Origin: Bacteroidota bacterium
Lineage (GTDB): Bacteria > Bacteroidota > Bacteroidia > Chitinophagales > Saprospiraceae
Assembly (NCBI GenBank): GCA_024277695.1
Contig: JAJRUR010000042.1
Location: forward strand, 1-11,964
Length of the DNA: 11,964 bases
Direction of reading: 5' to 3'
In this document: positions 1-6,737 of the stretch, in pieces
Layout: each line of letters begins with the position of its first letter
Numbering within the stretch: position 1 is the stretch's first letter
Notes under the pieces: model-generated
Database searches by the model: none
What the model was told of the DNA's origin: nothing
Seen by the model: the letters and a program-made list of their open reading frames with translations, nothing else
Made by a program: the position numbers and the translations under genes

Positions 1-807
1 AAACACAATGCTTCCGGGCTCAATCTTTACCACATATCCGGTCATAGAGATGGCAACGTTGCTCAGGTAGGATGTCCCAAAGGCACCGTCTGTCCCGGCA
101 AGTATTTATATGCCAAACTATCTGAGATCAGGACAGATATTTCTGACGATCCTTGTCTAGAGTATGGAGTGGATATCAGTCTGACCAATTCATCTCTGAA
201 CACGACCAGCATTGATCCCCAAGACAGTATCGTCATCACAAGTTTTCAAAACTTTAGAGGTTTTAAAGATCTTGAGGTCGATAGCAAGATCAAGTACTAT
301 CTATCCTCAGACTGCAAGCTCGACGCACTCGACATATTGATTCACGAAAGTGTATCTACGCTAAGTAGGAGTCGAAATCGTATTAAAGAAACGATCGTCT
401 ATAAGCCGGATTGGGGCTTTTTGGTCAGCGGCAACTACCATATACTCATCATTGCTGATGCAGATAATGCCATACAAGAGGATGACGAGAACAACAATAT
501 GGTTTGTCTGGCTTTCGAGGTCAAAGGACCTAAACCCAATGCCGATCTCCAGGTATTGAGGGGTTTGAGTTTATACCCTATCCCTACCCGAGATCACTTG
601 ACAGCTTATATGGAACTTAAGAAATCCGGACTTCACCGGATCAGGGTATTAGATCCTTTGGGCCGAACGGTGTATGAGCAAAACTATATATTGGACGGAC
701 TATATGATAAAATATCGATACCTATGGGAGATCTGCCGGCAGGTCAATATTTTATGGAGATCTCACGAGATGGGCTGAGGGATGTGCTACCGCTCAGTAA
801 AATATAA
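1..807 (+). CDS. T9SS-secreted protein: PGRP/amidase end, CARDB-like domain, sorting tail (5' partial)
   Basis: The frame is open from base 1, so the gene begins outside the window; 268 residues are visible, and the GTG at 169 is an internal codon, not the start. Residues 12-44 (ISGHRD, then CPG at 31-33, then LYAKLSEIR) match the end of the peptidoglycan-recognition / N-acetylmuramoyl-L-alanine amidase fold. In that family the His of GHRD and the Cys of CPG are zinc ligands (here H15 and probably C31). Residues about 57-174 look like a CARDB domain (YYLSSD, then GNYHILIIADADN, then the ending QEDDENNN). Residues about 190-268 form a type IX secretion sorting domain (LYPIPTRD, then LDPLGRTVYE, then LPAGQYFMEI). 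I infer an exported, surface-attached or released cell-wall hydrolase. Activity cannot be judged because the first zinc ligand lies outside the window. It converges with the ATPase gene, 48 bp away. Confidence 0.85.
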   Translation, partial: KHNASGLNLYHISGHRDGNVAQVGCPKGTVCPGKYLYAKLSEIRTDISDDPCLEYGVDISLTNSSLNTTSIDPQDSIVITSFQNFRGFKDLEVDSKIKYYLSSDCKLDALDILIHESVSTLSRSRNRIKETIVYKPDWGFLVSGNYHILIIADADNAIQEDDENNNMVCLAFEVKGPKPNADLQVLRGLSLYPIPTRDHLTAYMELKKSGLHRIRVLDPLGRTVYEQNYILDGLYDKISIPMGDLPAGQYFMEISRDGLRDVLPLSKI

Positions 808-826
808 TGGGATAGATTGTATTCGT

Positions 827-840
827 CCGAAGGGGTTCGG
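827..840 (+). terminator. Weak hairpin between convergent genes
   Basis: CCGAA, a GGGG loop and TTCGG form a 5-bp stem 20 bp after the stop of the secreted protein. A T-rich stretch (ATTATTTTT) follows a few bases later. It is placed where a terminator is expected, but the stem is short and the T run is not adjacent. Confidence 0.25.
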
Positions 841-855
841 GGTGATTATTTTTCA

Positions 856-2913
856 TCACATTTTGTCATACACCCATTTATAGCGTATAGCATTTAAGAT
901 GATAACGATATCCGAAAAACTCATAAATAAGGCTGCCCACATCGGACTGATCTGACCGGCTGCCGCCAATGGTATAGCGATGATGTTATAAGCAAAAGCC
1001 CAGAAGATATTTTGTCGGATATTTTTTAGTGTAGTACGTGAGATATCAATGAGCGACCGGAGTTTGCCAAAAGAGCTACCGAGTAGTATGACATCGGCAG
1101 CCTGAGCAACCATCTTATTAGAGTCATTCATAGAGACACCTACATGCGCTGCTGAAAGTGCTGCAGAATCATTAATACCATCACCTACCATCACCGTAAT
1201 ATCTCGACGGACATAGTCTGCTATGTAGTCCAACTTTTGCTTTGGGGAGAGCTCAGCCAGAGCAGTAGGGATATGGAGTTCTTTTGCTACTTGATCGATC
1301 TTGTCTTGGCGATCACCACTCAACAAAGCCACTTCAGCACCTTCGGAGATATATCGTATGACCGCTGGTACATCATCCGGAATATATTCGGCGCTAACCA
1401 CACCACCTAGTAGCTCGCCCTCACGTGTAAATGCACTACGGTAGTCACTCTTGATCCCTAGCCAAGACGATGCTCCAAACTTCCATTCGATACCTTGATG
1501 ATCTGTTGCTATCAGGCCACTCCCCTTGATCTCTTCTATCCGCTGAAATTCCGGTTCGGGCAGCTGTCTATCTGCAAGGATTTTGCGTAAAGCAGATGCT
1601 ATCGGATGGCTGCTTTTTTCTACCATTTGCCTCAATACGCCCAATGCATTAGGATCATCATGAAGCATACGGAGCTCAACCTTGGCTTGAGTGAGTGTCC
1701 CTGTCTTATCGAGTATATAATACTTAGCTTTGGACAGTTGTTCCATGACGTCTGCTCGCTTGATCAAAATTCCTTTTTTGAGCGCACCATTAATACCTAC
1801 TGCTACCGCTGCCGGAGTAGCCAGACCCAAAGCACACGGGCAAGAAATGACCAACACCGCAATACTTCGCATAGCTGCCTGCGCAAAAGAAATATCCAAA
1901 GCAAAATAACTCAGTAGAAAAGTGAGCAAACTCAATATCATTACAGTCGGTACAAATATAGCACTCACCCTATCCGCCAAGCGATGTAAAGAGGGCTTTT
2001 TGGCTTCAGCCTTTTTGACCAAGTCAAGAATTTGTTGAATGGTGGATTGTGCGGATAGACTATGCACTAGTGCAGTAGCCTCACCGGAGAGAATCTCAGA
2101 TCCTGAATAGACCTCCATCCCCTTCAACTTGCGTACAGGAGCACTCTCTCCTGTCAAAATCGCTTCACTAACAAGCAGTTCTCCTGATAGCACTTTACCA
2201 TCCAAAGGGATAATACCTTGGCGCAATGAGATGATATCACCGATGCCTATTCGGTTGATGTCCAAAGATTTTGTTTTCCCACCTGTGAGGAGTTCTACTG
2301 TTTTGGGAAACTCATCTTTGAGCTGTCGTATAAAATCTTGGGTTTTTCTAAGTGCTAGCTGCTCCACCCAGTGACCAAAAAAGACAATAGTAAAAATAGA
2401 CGCGGAAGTTTCAAAAAAATTGTAATTAGGCTCTCGGATCAAATATCCTATCATCGAATATACAAAAGCTGCAAAACCACCCACAAAGATCAAGATATCC
2501 ATATCGACCGTACGCTGTCTCAACGAACGCCATGTACTCCTGCCATAGTGCCACAGACCGATACTTATAGGAACTATAGCCAGTACTAGGGATAAAGTAT
2601 AAGCCCGCATATCGTGCATGCCCAAAAAATGCAAAATGATCAAAGGAATAGTAAAGAGAGCCGATATGAGCAATTTTTTTTCTAATGTCCACCAAGGTTT
2701 GTAATCATCAGACTTTACACGATAACCCATCTGCGATAAACTATCCCTCAGCTCATCTAGCATCTCGGTGTCATCGGTTTTAAAACGAACTGTACCTGAT
2801 ATCAGATCCACAAATACTTCTTTGAAACCTAGGCCTTCCAAGTATTTGCTTACCTTGCCGGTGCATCCCGTACATGTCATCCCATCGACATTCCACTCGA
2901 TTTGTTTTGCCAT
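856..2913 (-). CDS. Heavy-metal (probably Cu+) exporting P1B-type ATPase
   Basis: An inner-membrane pump of 685 residues that uses ATP to move a soft metal ion out of the cytoplasm. In order: one N-terminal HMA metal-binding domain with GMTCTGC (C14, C17), membrane helices from about residue 80, the actuator motif TGES (254-257), the ion-site motif SCPCALG with C358-P359-C360, phosphorylation site DKTGT (D402), the nucleotide-domain HP motif (H436-P437), and GDGINDS (577-583). YN in the next-to-last helix (642-643) and CPC indicate the Cu+/Ag+ class P1B-1. The last-helix MxxSS signature reads M-S-F-S-D (664-668), with Asp in place of the second Ser/Thr. Only one HMA domain is present, so it is at the short end for CopA. 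It is divergent from a lipoprotein gene with 67 bp between starts; no separate chaperone or copper regulator is visible nearby. The family is certain; copper specificity is inferred. Confidence 0.93.
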   Translation of the reverse strand: MAKQIEWNVDGMTCTGCTGKVSKYLEGLGFKEVFVDLISGTVRFKTDDTEMLDELRDSLSQMGYRVKSDDYKPWWTLEKKLLISALFTIPLIILHFLGMHDMRAYTLSLVLAIVPISIGLWHYGRSTWRSLRQRTVDMDILIFVGGFAAFVYSMIGYLIREPNYNFFETSASIFTIVFFGHWVEQLALRKTQDFIRQLKDEFPKTVELLTGGKTKSLDINRIGIGDIISLRQGIIPLDGKVLSGELLVSEAILTGESAPVRKLKGMEVYSGSEILSGEATALVHSLSAQSTIQQILDLVKKAEAKKPSLHRLADRVSAIFVPTVMILSLLTFLLSYFALDISFAQAAMRSIAVLVISCPCALGLATPAAVAVGINGALKKGILIKRADVMEQLSKAKYYILDKTGTLTQAKVELRMLHDDPNALGVLRQMVEKSSHPIASALRKILADRQLPEPEFQRIEEIKGSGLIATDHQGIEWKFGASSWLGIKSDYRSAFTREGELLGGVVSAEYIPDDVPAVIRYISEGAEVALLSGDRQDKIDQVAKELHIPTALAELSPKQKLDYIADYVRRDITVMVGDGINDSAALSAAHVGVSMNDSNKMVAQAADVILLGSSFGKLRSLIDISRTTLKNIRQNIFWAFAYNIIAIPLAAAGQISPMWAALFMSFSDIVIILNAIRYKWVYDKM

Positions 2914-2935
2914 ATTAGTATATTACGTATCTTTA
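2906..2935 (+). promoter_or_regulatory. Bacteroidota-type promoter candidate for the lipoprotein gene
   Basis: TTTG at 2906-2909, an 18-bp spacer and TATCTTTA at 2928-2935 match the Bacteroidota -33/-7 pattern (TTTG, 17-23 bp, TAnnTTTG) except for the last base. It lies 45 bp before the lipoprotein ATG, and its -33 element overlaps the first codons of the divergent ATPase gene. Read by eye, not tested. Confidence 0.38.
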
Positions 2936-2980
2936 ACTCCAATTTTTAGTATTAAATAAATAAATCAAAAAATAGTTGTT

Positions 2981-3772
2981 ATGTCGATCAATAAACTACT
3001 TATCCTATTCATCACACTGTCGCTCTTAGCTTGTAAAGAAAAAGGAGAGCACTCCGAAAAAACAGCTCAAAACCAAAATAAAGCTGTAAGTGAGACAAAA
3101 AAATACAAACTTACTCCATTCGCCAACTCGCCATCCTACTCCGATGCCATCATCCAATCGTTTGATTATCAGGATGGAAAAATGCGCTTTAAGCTCCCCG
3201 GCAAAGATTACCAGCTCGGTATGCAGACAGCAGATGCTACATCTAAGATGTGTGCAAATTCTGCAAAGGGACAACACATCCACGTCATCTTGGATAATGC
3301 ACCTTATTCTGCCAAATACAGTTCCGAATTTGACTATGATATCCCGGATGGAGAACATTATTTGCTCGCTTTTTTGTCTCGCTCTTATCACGAGAGCATC
3401 AAAGATCCAAAAGCGTCTATCGCAAAAAAAATATACGTCAAGGATAAGTCTATCCAAGATTCAAAAAACTTGCCGATACCGATGGTATTTTATAGCAGAC
3501 CAAAAGGTACTTATGTAGGAGATGATACAAAAAAAGTAATGTTGGATTTTTATTTGGTCAATGCTGAACTCGAAAAATGGTATCAACTACAGGCAAATAT
3601 CAATGGAGAAATACACGATATACCCAAGTGGCAACCCTACTATATCGAAGGACTGCCTATGGGCGAAAATACAATAGAGCTCACACTGTTTAATGCTGAT
3701 GGCAGCAAAGTCCGTTCACCATTAAATCCGGTCAAAAGAACATTTACACTTAAAGCCATGCCGGAAGGATAG
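2981..3772 (+). CDS. Lipoprotein with conserved His/Cys segment, function unknown
   Basis: 263 residues. The N-terminus (MSINKLLILF, then LSLLAC) is a lipoprotein signal peptide with lipobox LLAC and acylated Cys at 18, followed by a charged linker to about residue 40. The body appears to be beta-rich and in two parts. The first part, about 43-155, holds KMCANSAKGQHIH (C91, H99, H101), DGEHYLLAFLSRSYHES (H126, H137) and a conserved-looking arginine. The second part, about 165-260, holds PKGTYVG and later WQPYYIEGLPMGENTIELTLFNADG. From memory, related Bacteroidota proteins are often labelled 'phosphopeptide-binding protein'; I would not rely on that name. The histidines could bind a metal, and the neighbour is a metal pump, but the two genes are divergent and the link is inference. 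Expected location is the periplasmic or outer membrane. Confidence 0.8.
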   Translation: MSINKLLILFITLSLLACKEKGEHSEKTAQNQNKAVSETKKYKLTPFANSPSYSDAIIQSFDYQDGKMRFKLPGKDYQLGMQTADATSKMCANSAKGQHIHVILDNAPYSAKYSSEFDYDIPDGEHYLLAFLSRSYHESIKDPKASIAKKIYVKDKSIQDSKNLPIPMVFYSRPKGTYVGDDTKKVMLDFYLVNAELEKWYQLQANINGEIHDIPKWQPYYIEGLPMGENTIELTLFNADGSKVRSPLNPVKRTFTLKAMPEG

Positions 3773-3823
3773 CTATTTGTTCCGGATATTTTAGAACAAG
3801 CTTCCGAAGAAGTACAATAAAAT

Positions 3824-3855
3824 AAAGCGATGACACATTTGCCATCGCTTTTCTT
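3824..3855. terminator. Bidirectional Rho-independent terminator
   Basis: AAAGCGATG (3824-3832) and CATCGCTTT (3843-3851) form a perfect 9-bp stem with a 10-nt loop. On the plus strand it is followed by TTTTCTT. On the minus strand it is followed by a U-rich TTTATTTTATT. It sits between the convergent lipoprotein (ends 3772) and spondin-domain gene (ends 3895), so it probably ends both transcripts. Confidence 0.75.
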
Positions 3856-3894
3856 GTGATAAATCAACAAATTATTATCCTAATATTCTGTCTT

Positions 3895-5118
3895 TTAGTT
3901 CGAGCTAATGCTGACCTTGATGAGATCAGTAATAGCTGGAACATGGGCACCTGGAGATGACTCTATGGCTATATTGCCATTTTCGGCTTGACCTGTATTA
4001 GCTCCCATCTGTCGGAACGGTTGATTATTTCCGGCACCGGCATATTCGTCCATTTCGGTTCCGGCATCATAGAGTCTGACGAGATTGCTCAAATTGCCAT
4101 TTAAGGCTGTACCTGAAGAAAAGAGAGCTACATTGTCCAACCCAACAAACCAATCATTGGACTGTACGAGCATCAAGGCCATGGATAGTCTATCTCCCTC
4201 TTGAGCTGAAAAACTGAAAGAATAGCTCGCTCCCGGCATCAGTGGACCGGGTCCTGAAGCTCCGTCGGGTGTATTGAACACATTGGCGAATCCCGATACA
4301 TTGCCATCTTCTGCAAGTGCTTCTAATGCACTGCCGGCAGACTGACCTGTCATAAAAATTTCATTGGTCATAGAGATACTGTAGGCACCGGGCGCATAAG
4401 GAGTATGAAATCCACTTTTAGATGATAGATTATTATTCATCTTGGTGATATCCCCATCTTCAGCCAATGCTTCTAAGCCCGGCGAAGCTGCACTTCCGTC
4501 TGTAAACATTGGTTTTTGCCCTTGAGCATGGACAACCCAAGTCCCCGGTGCTAGTGGTGTAGGTATAGCCGAATTATCCGAAATGTTTTCTATCATCAAA
4601 GTAAATTTGGTTCCGCCATCATGGGATAGTGAAACTTTTACTATTTGATTGATCATCGGATAGCTAAATGCGTCATTGACTAAGTGTACAAGTCCGTTTT
4701 CATCCATTCCTGTATTGGGTCCGGACTGTCTCGGTGGCTGGTTAGGTCCTACACCCGGTTCTTCATTGACCTCAGTGCCTGCATCCCACAAACGCAACAT
4801 CGATGTGATATCACCCGTCAACGGCATTCGGTTATTATAGAGGGCCAATCCCTCATCACCGGGCGAAATAAAAAGATCATTGGACTGTACAAACATAGTC
4901 CCGAACTGCAAATAATGTCCTATGCCTGCATCGAATGAAAAAGAGGCGGATTGTCCGGGCATGATCACACCGGTAGTACCCGTAGCAAAATAATCCTTAG
5001 GCTCACTAGTATTCTCTATAGTGACCGTAAAGTTTTTGGTCATGACTTGCGGCTCGTCTTTTCCACAACTGACGGCTAGTATAGTCAGAGCAAATAAAAA
5101 AAATAGTGTATTCTTCAC
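3895..5118 (-). CDS. Spondin-domain lipoprotein with two unequal copies
   Basis: 407 residues. The signal peptide ends in LAVSC, with lipidated Cys at 18. The rest is two spondin_N-like units. Unit A (about 29-165) has FVQSNDLF (77-84), LWDAGTEVNEEPG (110-122) and a RQSGPNTG segment. Unit B (about 171-405) has LVQSNDWF (317-324), LYDAGTEMDEYAG (349-361) and RQMGANTG. Each unit begins with the same pattern (FTVTIENTS against FTLMIENIS). Unit B also carries a segment missing from unit A and present twice: APG, a short strand and GLEALAEDGD (214-223), then APG and ALEALAEDGN (264-273). Unit A has only the PG-SFSF half. Spondin_N domains are calcium-linked beta sandwiches known from animal extracellular matrix proteins; in bacteria their role is not settled. 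Probably a cell-surface or periplasmic lipoprotein. The upstream 423 bp is non-coding. Confidence 0.88.
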   Translation of the reverse strand: MKNTLFFLFALTILAVSCGKDEPQVMTKNFTVTIENTSEPKDYFATGTTGVIMPGQSASFSFDAGIGHYLQFGTMFVQSNDLFISPGDEGLALYNNRMPLTGDITSMLRLWDAGTEVNEEPGVGPNQPPRQSGPNTGMDENGLVHLVNDAFSYPMINQIVKVSLSHDGGTKFTLMIENISDNSAIPTPLAPGTWVVHAQGQKPMFTDGSAASPGLEALAEDGDITKMNNNLSSKSGFHTPYAPGAYSISMTNEIFMTGQSAGSALEALAEDGNVSGFANVFNTPDGASGPGPLMPGASYSFSFSAQEGDRLSMALMLVQSNDWFVGLDNVALFSSGTALNGNLSNLVRLYDAGTEMDEYAGAGNNQPFRQMGANTGQAENGNIAIESSPGAHVPAITDLIKVSISSN

Positions 5119-5222
5119 TTTACTAAAATTTAATCATGTGACACCTACTTCAGTTTATAGTCTTATTCGGCATATTCCGACTGGCACAATGTTGTATGAA
5201 ATGTTGGGATAAAAGGTTGTCC

Positions 5223-5278
5223 GGAGGAGAATATTACGTAAGGAGAATTGGAGATTTTGGAGCTATAAATAGTTGGAG
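5223..5278. repeat. GGAG direct-repeat series
   Basis: GGAG occurs at 5223, 5226, 5242, 5250, 5259 and 5275. Three of these lie in TTGGAG (5248-5253, 5257-5262, 5273-5278) at 9- and 16-bp steps. They lie 105-160 bp upstream of the spondin-domain gene start, where they read CTCC on its coding strand. Possible direct-repeat operator; it could also be purine-rich chance. Confidence 0.35.
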
Positions 5279-5337
5279 TATGGAAAAAATGAGTTGGTTA
5301 TGTATTTTGCATAAATACATGAACTTTAACGATTTTA

Positions 5338-5354
5338 CTAATATATATCTATCT
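5338..5354 (+). repeat. Copy 1 of 17-nt intergenic repeat
   Basis: CTAATATATATCTATCT, identical and in the same orientation to bases 9218-9234 in the gap before ald. AT-rich and of low complexity, but 17 of 17 bases match and both copies lie only in the two large non-coding gaps. Confidence 0.5.
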
Positions 5355-5357
5355 GTT

Positions 5358-5380
5358 ATTAAGCTTATTATAAGCTTAAT
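5358..5380. repeat. Perfect 10-bp inverted repeat
   Basis: ATTAAGCTTA, 3-nt loop TTA, TAAGCTTAAT. On the plus strand it is followed by ACTTTTTC, so it could be a weak terminator, but no plus-strand gene precedes it. An operator is equally possible. It starts 4 bp after the 17-nt repeat. Confidence 0.55.
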
Positions 5381-5411
5381 ACTTTTTCTACTCCATAATG
5401 TTTGTCAGATA

Positions 5412-5425
5412 TCAATACATATTGA
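5412..5425. repeat. Short inverted repeat TCAATA-CA-TATTGA
   Basis: Perfect 6-bp arms with a 2-bp centre, typical of a small dimeric regulator site but also likely by chance in AT-rich DNA. It is flanked by GATA and TATC at the outer edges. Confidence 0.3.
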
Positions 5426-5432
5426 CATATCT

Positions 5433-5450
5433 CTTGATAGAAATATCAAG
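5433..5450. repeat. Hairpin CTTGATA-GAAA-TATCAAG
   Basis: Perfect 7-bp arms around a GAAA sequence. Read on the plus strand, the RNA would have a GNRA-type tetraloop. No T run follows, so it is not a terminator. Confidence 0.45.
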
Positions 5451-5541
5451 CCAATAGCGCAATGAAAAATTATAAGAAAATATCCCTATGAAATTTTAAA
5501 GTAATAAGATTAAAAATCAACTGAAGACTACCGCTCGATGT

Positions 5542-6699
5542 CTATCCGGATAAGGCCATCTTGAGATCCTCGATCAAAATATTCGGATTTCCTGTACCTG
5601 CATAAAAGCGTATCAGGTTATACGGTCGGTTATGCTCTCCACTACCATCCGTACTATAGAATATCGAATTGGGGAGCACGAGAGCTTCATAGGCACCCCA
5701 AGAAGCTGCGAGTACAAAGTGCTTTAGTCTATTGACAAAAGCATCCACTTCTGCTACAGATTCAGCAGACAATAATATAGAAAATAACCCACCGCAATAG
5801 GACATTTGAGACTTTGCCAGCTCTAGCTGAGGATTATCCGGACTAAAGGGATGAAATACTTTTAGTATCCGTGGATGCTCGGCCAAAAACCGAATGAGTT
5901 GCTGAGCATTTTCGGATGACTTTTGGACACGTAGAGAAAGGGTTCGTAATCCGCGGATAAGCAACCAAGCATCATTTGGCGAAATCACAGCACCCAGTGT
6001 CATAAATTCTCCCTCAAAAACACGTCGCATGTCAGCTTCCGAACCACATAAAATCCCCGCTATGACATCACTATGACCACCGATATATTTGCTCGCCGAA
6101 TGCACCACCATATCGATGCCCATAGCGATCGGGTTCTGGTTAAGTGGTGTAGCATAAGAGTTATCACAGATAGTTTTTATATGATGGGCTTTGGCCAATG
6201 TGGCAACCGCATGTAAATCTTGTAATTCAAAGGTCATCGTGTTAGGAGATTCCAGATAGATGAGTTGAGTATTTGGCCGTATGGCTTTTTTGAAAGCTTC
6301 GAGTTGCCTACCATCTACATAATCTGTTTGGACTCCAAAACGTTGGAGAAACTTATCAAACAAATGAGCGGTCCAGCTATAAGGATCTCCTACACTGATG
6401 ATGTGATCACCGGCTTTGACACAAGAAAGCACAGAAGCAGCAATGGCTGCACTACCACTACCGAATATCAGTGCATCTTCGGCCTTTTCCAGAGCTGCCA
6501 TCTTTCGGCGCAAGATCGCTACAGTGGGGTTGTTGCCACGTGTATATACAGCGTGATGATAAAAATCTTCAAAACCGGCACGAAGGGCATCCGTATTCCT
6601 GAATGCAAAATTTCCGGACTGAATAATAGCAGGAACGGTAGAAAGATAATCCTCTGACTCCTGTTCACCGAATGCATTGAGTATAGTCGTAATATCCAT
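5542..6699 (-). CDS. PLP-dependent trans-sulfuration family enzyme (Cys/Met metabolism)
   Basis: 385 residues, fold type I, of the cystathionine gamma-synthase / cystathionine lyase / methionine gamma-lyase family. Visible landmarks: YTRGNNPT (Y52, R54, which bind the PLP phosphate of the partner subunit in the family), phosphate loop FGSGSAA (79-85), DPYSWT with the ring-stacking Y107, D179 in CDN, Schiff-base lysine K204 in HSASKYIGGHSD, and the carboxylate-binding arginine R364. The C-terminal segment that usually reads R-L-S-V-G-I-E-D is R-F-Y-A-G-T-G-N here, so the substrate pocket may differ. Whether it makes cystathionine, splits it, or splits methionine cannot be told from sequence. 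Cytoplasmic, probably a tetramer. It starts 38 bp after the barrel-protein gene and could be the last gene of that operon, although its role does not obviously fit. Confidence 0.88.
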   Translation of the reverse strand: MDITTILNAFGEQESEDYLSTVPAIIQSGNFAFRNTDALRAGFEDFYHHAVYTRGNNPTVAILRRKMAALEKAEDALIFGSGSAAIAASVLSCVKAGDHIISVGDPYSWTAHLFDKFLQRFGVQTDYVDGRQLEAFKKAIRPNTQLIYLESPNTMTFELQDLHAVATLAKAHHIKTICDNSYATPLNQNPIAMGIDMVVHSASKYIGGHSDVIAGILCGSEADMRRVFEGEFMTLGAVISPNDAWLLIRGLRTLSLRVQKSSENAQQLIRFLAEHPRILKVFHPFSPDNPQLELAKSQMSYCGGLFSILLSAESVAEVDAFVNRLKHFVLAASWGAYEALVLPNSIFYSTDGSGEHNRPYNLIRFYAGTGNPNILIEDLKMALSG

Positions 6700-6737
6700 A
6701 ATAAAAAAAAATATATATTACGACAAAATAACAAAAA

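Larger units (their letters stand above)
5119..5541. other. 423-bp intergenic region with repeats and hairpins
   Basis: No convincing gene. A small plus-strand frame at 5196-5465 has no family features. The stretch should contain the promoter of the spondin-domain gene (minus strand) and the end of the PLP-enzyme transcript. It holds a series of GGAG repeats (5223-5278), a 17-nt sequence shared with the other large gap (5338-5354), and three perfect inverted repeats (5358-5380, 5412-5425, 5433-5450). I could not find a clear -33/-7 promoter for the minus strand. Confidence 0.6.

Noticed and set aside
169..171. GTG as start of the T9SS-tailed protein
   Set aside because: The frame is open to base 1 and the upstream codons encode a recognisable amidase-domain ending.
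2426..2695. 89-residue minus-strand reading frame inside the ATPase gene
   Set aside because: It lies entirely within the ATPase in another frame and has no independent support.
5181..5197. Second sigma-54-like site (CTGGCACAATGTTGTAT)
   Set aside because: The -24 half is excellent, but the position where GC must occur (10 bp after GG) reads TA, and the nearest TTG is one base too close and followed by T. No plus-strand gene lies downstream.
5196..5465. 89-residue plus-strand reading frame
   Set aside because: It has a hydrophobic stretch but odd composition, overlaps the inverted repeats, and shows no family features; likely chance in non-coding DNA.
5505..5541. Possible terminator after the PLP-enzyme gene (minus strand)
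   Set aside because: Only a 4-bp AGAC/GTCT stem with a wide loop, and the T run (GATTTTTAATC) is separated from it; too weak to call.
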